A DNA stretch of 24,906 nt. It comes from Plakobranchus ocellatus. Taxonomy: Eukaryota > Mollusca > Gastropoda > Plakobranchidae. Under the pieces are notes generated by a model. The model was not told where the DNA came from. It did no database searches and worked only from the letters and a program-made list of their open reading frames with translations. Within the stretch, counting starts at the first letter, position 1, and every line of letters begins with the position of its first letter. A program made the translations under genes and the position numbers. Where the stretch lies: positions 2,366,304-2,391,209 of the forward strand of contig BLXT01008609.1 of NCBI GenBank assembly GCA_019648995.1, written 5' to 3'. Of the stretch, positions 13,001 through 22,000 are shown in pieces.

Positions 13001-16000
13001 TGGTGGTCCCAAGCCCACAAAAAATGCTGAGAGGAATGTTTACAAAATTTAAGTCAAGAATTCTATGAGAAAAGTGCATCTGAAACTAATTTTTGGACAA
13101 TCTACTTTTTCAGATAGCTTGAAATTTTTGCTTGTTCCTGAAGAATTCAGATTAAGTGGCACCTATGTATATACCATGTATATGTGTATATTCTCTATTT
13201 CTTTCTGTGAAAATTTATTATAGCTAATCTGTGCCAAGAAACAAGTATTTTTTAAAGAAGGGACAAATTTAAATTTTTGGTTAAAAAAAATAACTTTTTG
13301 CCACTCAAATCAAAAAAATTTATTTTGCTTGAATATATGTATTTCTGAAAATTCCTTTTTTTGAAAATTGATACAGGTTTCCTATCACATTATTTTGTTT
13401 ATTAAATGCAATCCCTAAACTGTGAAAAACTTTTGGTGATTTGGAAATCAATTCTAAGAAATAACCATATGAGCAAAAGGCTTTGAAATTTCCTAAAAAA
13501 ACAAAACAATATAGCACTTAATCTTTATGAAGATGAATAGATACTTTTTTTAAATCAAAGGCACTTTAAATATTTTATTCCACAAAAAAGTTAAAAGTAG
13601 GTTCATTGGTACACCTTAAAAACGCCTATCTACAATGGTTTACAAAAATCACTCTCAGGTGCTGCCCTCATCCTCAACTAATTTTTCAATGTATATAGCT
13701 GCACAAACTTATAAAAGTAAAAAAAAAAAAAAAAAGCTTACATGAAGTAAACTCCACATAAGATAACTTGCTCAACCTAAACTTTAGAAAGCGAAACCTT
13801 TATTTTGGTCCGCACTTTCTTCTTTCATTGCTTTCTATAAATGGAAGCCTTGTTGACGTAAACACATACAACTGCATTAAAATAATAATTCCGTGCACAT
13901 GGGATAATGTAATATAAGCAAAACTAATAAAGGAATTGTCAATGAGCAGTAAAGCTTGGAACATTGGAGGACTCTAAATAATTCTAAAAGGTAAGGTGCA
14001 GAGAGAGATAGAAATCAAAGTGTCAATTGAGGAGCTCAAAACTTACATCAGACATGCGAATCTCTTCAAATGAAAATGCTTATTTTTCCTCCTTAACATC
14101 CCAATTTTTGCTTATTTCTTTTACAAAAGTGCTTATTCAAAGCATACAAACATTTTTAAAAAAAAGGTGATATTCAAGATGGTCTAATATTATTCAACAA
14201 CAACAGAAAAACGCATGCGCGCTTGGATGAGCTCTAGTCTAGTTCACTGGAGACTAGAGACATCCTGATGTGCATTTGTGTATATTTTTTTTTTTTGTTT
14301 TGTGTAGGAAAATACACAATTGTGTACTGGTTGGCAAGTCTGTTATATTGAAAGTTTCAAGAGGATTTGCACTGTTTAAAACTCCCTCTTGCTCTCACAC
14401 AGTTGTTACCAGCCCTTCAAAGGTTTAAAAACAATCCTGACTAAGATAAAACTTAACAAGCCAGAGGTTTATCTTCAGTAGGTTTCATGTTCACTGTACA
14501 TTACACTTTTACAAAAAAAAATTTTTGCGACCTTATAATTGTTGTGTCCTATCATCTGTTCACTCCTTTTTGTATTTCTAGCACCTGATAGGCCAAACAT
14601 TGGTGGCAGGCTTAAACTTATGACAGAACATCACTGCAGATTTCTAGGCGCATTTATTATTTGCTGAATCATCTTACCCCATCATGTTTTTTTTTTTTTT
14701 AATATATAAAGAAACAGAAAACAAAAGCATCAATTGCAAGGCAACCAGAGAAAATCAGCAGCAACTTGCATTTTGGATACATGACATGTAACTACACTTT
14801 TATAAAGCAAAACACCTGCTTTATCCTTAATCTTGTGAAAAAATGTGCTAGTTTAAAGTTCATAATTTTATTACCCCTTTGAGTCATAAGAAAATTTTTT
14901 AAGTCTTGTACAAAAGCGACTGTGAATGATTTGCAACGGTTGCCTTACAATTAAATAAATACCATGAAACCAGAAAAGCAGGGGGATAAAATCCCATTTC
15001 ATATTTGACTATCAACCATTGTTAAGCTTGGTATTTATCTTTGATTCTCAATATTTTGACTTTGACAGGGACATGCACTGGCCCAAAGATGACTTGGAAA
15101 ACATGACACGTCTGAAATATCGCTAAATTGTGCTGGACTGCTACTGACTTGCAATTTCGTCTTTAAAAGTAAAGAACTACAAAATATCAATGTGACATAA
15201 AAAAAGATAAAATGATACATAAAACTCACTCAAATTCAGCATTGATGCCACTATCTCGATCCACTGCAGAGAAAGTTGCAATAACAGCACCTTTGGGTTC
15301 ACCCTCCAATAAAGTTTGCTCACTTAATCTAGGGGTAATTTGAGGTGTTTCATCATTGTAATCTTCCACGGTGATTTGCACCTCTGTTGAGGCTGTGTGG
15401 TCACTAGCAGTTCCATCCTGAACACTTAAGGTGAAGTTTAGTAGGCGGAGGCCCATCTCATAATCTATGGTAGCTGACTGAAAATTGGGTGGGGGTGGAG
15501 ATTCGACAAATCATCTTTTTCATCCAAAAAAAATTTGCGAATCACTGGTCTGGTCATTAAGAGAAAGGGTAAGCCAAATGTTCTCTGATATCCTACAATA
15601 TAAAAATTACATAAACTTTGTTATAGATTATCAGTACTGGTACTGAAGAATTTTAAGATCAAGGAACTGAACATAGGTGATGTTGACTTTACAAGGAGCA
15701 AGAGATAGAAACTCTTAACCAAGACAAACTTGTGATGAGAGCAAACATTTGTCTGTAGGTTAGGCAAAACCTCAGTGTTAGTCAATCAGAGGTGAGGACT
15801 GAGATGGTGCTAGACATGACCAACACTCAATGGCTGCTGCAATCTGCAGGCTTGACATGTATAATCAAGGGAGATGAGATACAGAGGCTGACAGGATCTA
15901 GCAGTATGAACAAATGATTCTTTATTCAATGCCTTGAGTGCCTCTGTAGAAATGACAACATACATGCAAATGCATTTAAGTAAGATGATGTAAGGCTGGC

Positions 16001-19000
16001 TAATATAGCAGTGCCTGCTCATGAGGTGATAAATAGCAATGTGAAAAAAAATTCATTGACAGTCTTAATGCCCACAAAAACTGTTATTCTTACACCATTG
16101 TAAATTGCTCCCAAACTTCAGCTTTTATTTTGATATAAGAGGTAACTAAAAAGTACAGAAATACACTTAAAAGCATGAGGGGTTTCATATTTTCATTACT
16201 ATTTAAATATTCTTAAAATTTGTTCTTTGATTTCAGATATCTCAAGATAAATAATTTTCCCAAATCTTTCAAATTAAGCTGATTCCACCAAATCTTTTTA
16301 GACCTCATGTTTAATAACATAAAAAAAGGCTACAAAAGTCAAAACCATCTGACTACTCTAGATGAAAGCTTTCAAGGATTCTAGGGACAAAATCAAATAT
16401 TGAAGAAAAAACTTGGGATTTTGAATAGTCTAACACAAGACATCACATATACCTCAAAATTCACAAAACTTTAACAGGAATCCCTAAAACAATGACAAAA
16501 AAAAATTTAACAAAAGCTAAAAGGGAAAAAAAAGAAACGCCGACAATGAAAGATTGGAAGAGAAAGAAGAAGGCAAGGAGAAGAAAAGGAGCGAAAGGGG
16601 AGAAAAAGTCAAGGATAAGGAGGAAGAGGAGAGGAGTAGAAGATATTTAAATAGATAGAAAAGCGCAATGAATTAGTGAAAAGAAGACATGATAAAGATT
16701 ATGAATTTTAAAAGGCAAGAAATTATAAAAATGCAAATTAGAGGAATTGTAATAGATGGTGACTGCAAGATGCTAAGGGGAAAAGAGTTGGAAAAAAAAC
16801 TGTTAAGAAAGACAACAAAAATCAGGACTTTTTTTTTGCTTAAATTTTTGGGTTTTTTTATCTTCTTGCAAGGGCTACAGGTTATACAACAGAAATGCTA
16901 TGAATAATGCTTTGTGGATAAATTTAAAAGACCCAGAGAGCCAACAAGAATAATTTAGCTCAAGTGTTTTGGTCCATATCACAAAACATTTCATCACTGA
17001 TGATAACATTTATTGGCGAAGACAAAAAAAAATGTCCAGAGGGAAAACATCTGTTAAGCAAGAACCAAATAGGCCTTTTCTGATTTCTGAATCATTGAGC
17101 AATAGTGTGATAGGTATTATATTTTGGGAAGGGCCAAGTAAAGAAAATTGAAATATCTGTTTAAAAGGATGATAGGTAGATTTTATTTTGACACATTCAA
17201 AGAGCACAGGCCAATTGCACAAGTGAAAACACTAGACTGAGTATTCTTTTGTTTTTTCTTTCCAAAAGGCAGTATTTCAGTATATTCAATGTCATTTCAG
17301 AACTTGGATCTCATTTCGGTGGTTAACTACTGACATCAGTAGAGGTTGGCAGCTATGAAAACTAAAATTTTTATAATCTTGGGCGTACAATATTTTCTTC
17401 TATTCTTTATAGATGCTTCTATTTTTAAGTGAACATCATTATGATCCTATTCATGCATTTTACTTACAGGATTGACACTGATGACAGCATAATCTTCACT
17501 GCCACTGACTTGAAAGTATGTGGACGGCTCAATGGAAAACTCAAAAAGCCGGTGCTGTGGAGCTGTGTCTTCATCTTTTGCTAAAATGCGCAGGATTTCA
17601 CCTGATGTTGTTGCCTCAGACATACGTGCACTAAAAAAAAAATATGTTTTTTAAAGAAAAGAATCAAAAAATTTTTAACACTGACCAGAGAGAGAGAGAG
17701 ATTATTTGATTGATTTTTACTTCAATACAGTCTGGCAGAGAAAAGGAAAGCACAAGATGCCAACTTAAATAGAAAGGTTTGGGGGCTCGTATCTTAAATA
17801 AGAAAATTAGTGACTCTTTGAGTTATATCATGACAAACTTTACTGACATATGAATGAAGCTAGAATATATACAAACATTTGTATAAACGTAGCATAAACT
17901 GCAGAAGAAAAATTGATACTCAGATAACTATCAATTCTCCTGATTCTTCATTAACTTGCAAATATATTTATTGACATCTTTCCTAATAAGCCAGATGTTG
18001 CACTTATAAAAGGACTTTAAAATTTAAACTTTTCAACTTTTTCACGTTTTTCTTTCAATGACTTTAAACACTTATGTTTTGGCATATAATTAACACATCT
18101 GTAGCAAGTTTTCACCCTTACAAAGCTCACTTCTGACTGTATAAATAGTTCCAAATGTTTAAAATTTGACTCTGGACTTATTTAGACTGGTTTCAAGCCA
18201 TACATTTTGCTCATTCTACATAAATTCGTCCCTTAAACAAAAAAAAAAACGTAATTATTGTGAATATCTCTGAATCAAACTGATAATTGTTTTAAATATC
18301 TCTGAACCAATGTCCTCTTTACAAAAGATTTGTAACTTTTATCAAGGGTGGCAATACCAATCCAACAAAAGTACATAATACTATTGATTCCCTACATCAT
18401 TACATTATAATTTACAATTAAGAACATTGATACTTTTACAGATAATATTTAACAAATGAACGGAAATTAAATTTTCTCACAAGGATAAATTTTTGAAACA
18501 TTTTTTAAAATATCTTTTTCTTTCAACATACGTATAGAGTTGTTTATCAAAATATGGCTTCTGGTCATTGATGTCCTCGAGCGTTACAGTCACAATCTGA
18601 GAGGTACTTTCAGGTTTTGAGCCTTGGTCATAAGCCTCCACAACTATCTGCACACTTGTAAATTGTTCATAGTCAAGTGCATCTGGATCCACATTTGTAC
18701 GCAGTGTTCCACCTTCCTCAATGCTGAAATAACTTGCTTGTGCTGAGGGCTGTTGAACAGCCAAACGATATTTAACTTGTGCGTTTGCTCCAGCATCAAT
18801 GTCACGAGCCAGCACCGTTCCCACAGATGCTACAATTGATTTGGGTAAAAAGTCAGAAGAGTAATGATTCAAATGGATTTTTAAGTAGATTTACAGAAAA
18901 CTGATGGTCAATATTAAACATATTATTTTCGCATTTCAGCACCTTTATAAATTGCTGACTTTTTTCTTAAGCTACAGTAAAGAACACCAAATGAAAATGT

Positions 19001-22000
19001 TTTCCCAAAAACCGGGAACTTAACTGAATCCAATTTGTTATTTTCAGCCTTTTATCATAAAATGGCTTGATTTGTGTCAGAATTTTACGAGTACATAAAG
19101 GATAAATGAACAACATTTCAGTGATATGTATATTTTTGTTAACACCTCTTTTATAGCAACTGAGAAATTATGTGATTTTTGTTGAATACATGGGTGGCCC
19201 ATGCAAAGAAAGAAGCTAAAACTCCATATATTAAAGTCAGGATTAGCATGGTGATGAGTATAACACATAGAATATTGGGTGCCTGGTGGAAACAGAAAGA
19301 TTTCACCCAGGAAAAAAAAGCACCCAATACAGGATTAAATTGAATTGGGAATGAGGTTCAAAAGAAAGTGTTAGAGCTAGCTGGGACTTTGTCCTCTGAG
19401 GAACAGAGCATTGCCATTCACTTATTTAATTGGTCTCGGCAAAGCAAGATGAAGAGGGGCAGACCAAGAGGTACATGGAGGAGGACAATGGGTGATGAAA
19501 AGACGAAGCCTGAAGAAACATCGAATAAGCTTAAATGGCTGGAAGGACAGCATGGAATGGAGAAAGTCTGCTGGTGCCAGGGTTTTTCACTGAGCACACA
19601 CATCTTAAGCTACAGCTTGGAATAAAATTTTATGCTTTTTCAAGCAAATGATCAACAAGGAAATGAAATCACAGCAGGAGTTCAAGTTCACGTTTGCGCT
19701 TTTTCTTTTGTTCATTCTCACAAAAAAATTGTGAGATAATCTTCAACTTTTGCTACAAATAAAACTTTACTTAGGCATTGCTTTAAGACAGAAATTAGAA
19801 TGATCTAATCTTCATGTTCAAAAATTAAAATTCTAGATCTACAATTATACAGAAACAATAGCAGTTTTAGTGCATACTTGCACAAAAGGCAAATAAATCT
19901 TGTCAAACCATCAGATTTCATTTCCTATATATTAAAATTTTTTAAAAGTTCAATGACAGTTTGTTTTTTTTTCAACATGTATTGACAGTCTCAACTCATG
20001 GGCAATATGTAATGGTAGCAACAACGACTTTAAAAGGTTGACTGAAAACAGGTTTGAGTGGAGGAACATGATCACCAATGTCTTTTCCAGACAGGGCACA
20101 TAAAGAAGATGTATTAAAATAATAACATTTTAATAACAATTTTCAAGAGTTCCTTCCAAACTTTATATTTCACTTCAATTATAAGGTAAGAAAGATGTCT
20201 ATTCATTTAAAACTGTACTACAGAAGTAAGAAAACTGAACAAACATGAAAAGGTATATCAATAAAAAAACTGGTAAAAAAACTGAAAAGTGTAAGGCAAA
20301 GTACAAATACTCACCACCTCTAGGGGCATGTTCCTTCACTGAAAAACTAATTAGGCTCTGATCGAACACAGGAGCATTATCATTGATGTCAATTGGGAAC
20401 ACTACCACATCAGCATAGGCATAAAGAGGGTCATTGGGCTCATCTCCAGCCTAAGATAAGAGTGGTTTTTGGTTAAAGGTTTTTGTCTTTGATACTTCAA
20501 TTAAAGAGTTACAAAACCAGACAAGAATCGTATATCTCAATAACACACCAACATTTTTTGGAAACCATAGGTTTCCATAAACATAAAAGGAAACAAATAA
20601 AAAAAGTCAGCCTCTCTGGCACTCTTTTGAGCTAGGCCTTTGTTAAGCCTAACATATAGGTTAAATGTGACTTACACTGTAAAATTTTACAATTTCAGTT
20701 CTAATTAAGATATCAACAAAAATTCAAACTTCCAAATGCACACATATGGATATGCAATACAGGCAAATAAAAAAAAATCGAATATCTTGTGAGTTGTGAA
20801 AAGCAAACTTGAATTGTCACATATATTTTTAGTACATTTTTTAATAAATAAATGAATGCATGATTAGACTTAAGTGATTTGCCAGTACTTTCAGAAGAAA
20901 AAAGGTTAAGGAATAAATAAAAAAAAAATCCAGAGTGGAGCTCCTGAGATGGTTAGATGGCATAAAGTGTCGTTATCCAACAACCTCTGTAGTTAAATGA
21001 TGTATAACGTATCTTACTTTGTAAATTATAGGTCTGGCCAAGAGAGTGAGCAAACACAAAATGCCCTATCTTGTAACTGGGGTAAGGAGTTCCTAGTTTC
21101 CAACAACAAATGCACCAGTCTACATATTTTAAATTCATGCCCAAATGATACAGACTTGAATGCAACAGGTTGTCTTTGCAGAGAGATGGGCTCTCATAGT
21201 CATAATGGTCAGCTGCCAATTGCCTAAACTGGGCAGACCTTCCCTTTTAGTTTACCCCATCCCCCAGCCCCAAACCAATAAGGTTATAACCAATCCTTAT
21301 CTAACAGCTTCAGAGAATACCTGGAACTTTGTGCTCCAAGAGGGTTGGGCCAGCATCCTATATCACTAAGACATAGGCAAAATACATGAAAATGATAAAA
21401 AGCGGCTCAAATTTTGCTGCTACCATAAAATGTGTGAGATAAATGCCCTTTCAAAAAAAAAAGTAAAAAAAATAGAGAACCTGCAATGTATCCAATCTCT
21501 ACCCTAGATCAATACAATGGCATTGGTTAGACATGATTATCACTAATCATAGCTCTTCCTGCACGAGACGACCAGAATACTGACCGCTTGTGATCACATT
21601 ACCAGAATCATTCACTTGAAGCACAAATGTTCAAAATTATTGCCAACAACAAGCAAAAGAAAACAGAGCAACAAACAATAAGCAAAAAAACCCAAGATCT
21701 AATAGGATATAAATATTCTCAATTCTCCTGCACAGCAATGACCCAGCAGAACTGAGCCTCCATCTCCAGTGCCTTTGATGCATCTTGTGATCAAATGGCA
21801 AAACACAAGACCTCTAAACACAGATAGTAAAAGATGATCCCTTAATATACAATCCCTGTTAAGTCAACATCCAAAAGCCACCTGTCACTGATTTTCAAAA
21901 AAAGTCTATAAACAAAAGATGGCATTACCTTGGCCTGATGGGAGAAAATTGACAGGAGCAGAGCACTGATTCTTAAGCTGTGTCCTTTCCAATAAGGTAA

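Larger units (their letters stand above)
12937..15229 (-). other. Intron between w7 and w8, longest in the window
   Basis: 2,293 bp, phase 2. It contains an A17 run (13719-13735), a hairpin at 14225-14265 and a 14-base palindrome at 14313-14326. Open frames such as 13320-13517 and 15035-15229 show no family features. Confidence 0.8.
18830..20314 (-). other. Intron between w4 and w5
   Basis: 1,485 bp, phase 1. It contains the LINE relic at 19335-19600 on the opposite strand and a cadherin-linker-like stretch at 19996-20082 on the gene strand. The rest is AT-rich. Confidence 0.8.

Noticed and set aside
15810-16022. 70-codon minus-strand frame in a slightly GC-richer patch
   Set aside because: Cys-containing but no domain pattern; could be a repeat, not supportable as a gene.
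16689-17222. Several Lys-rich short frames
   Set aside because: They follow a purine-rich tract that produces Lys/Arg/Glu codons by composition.
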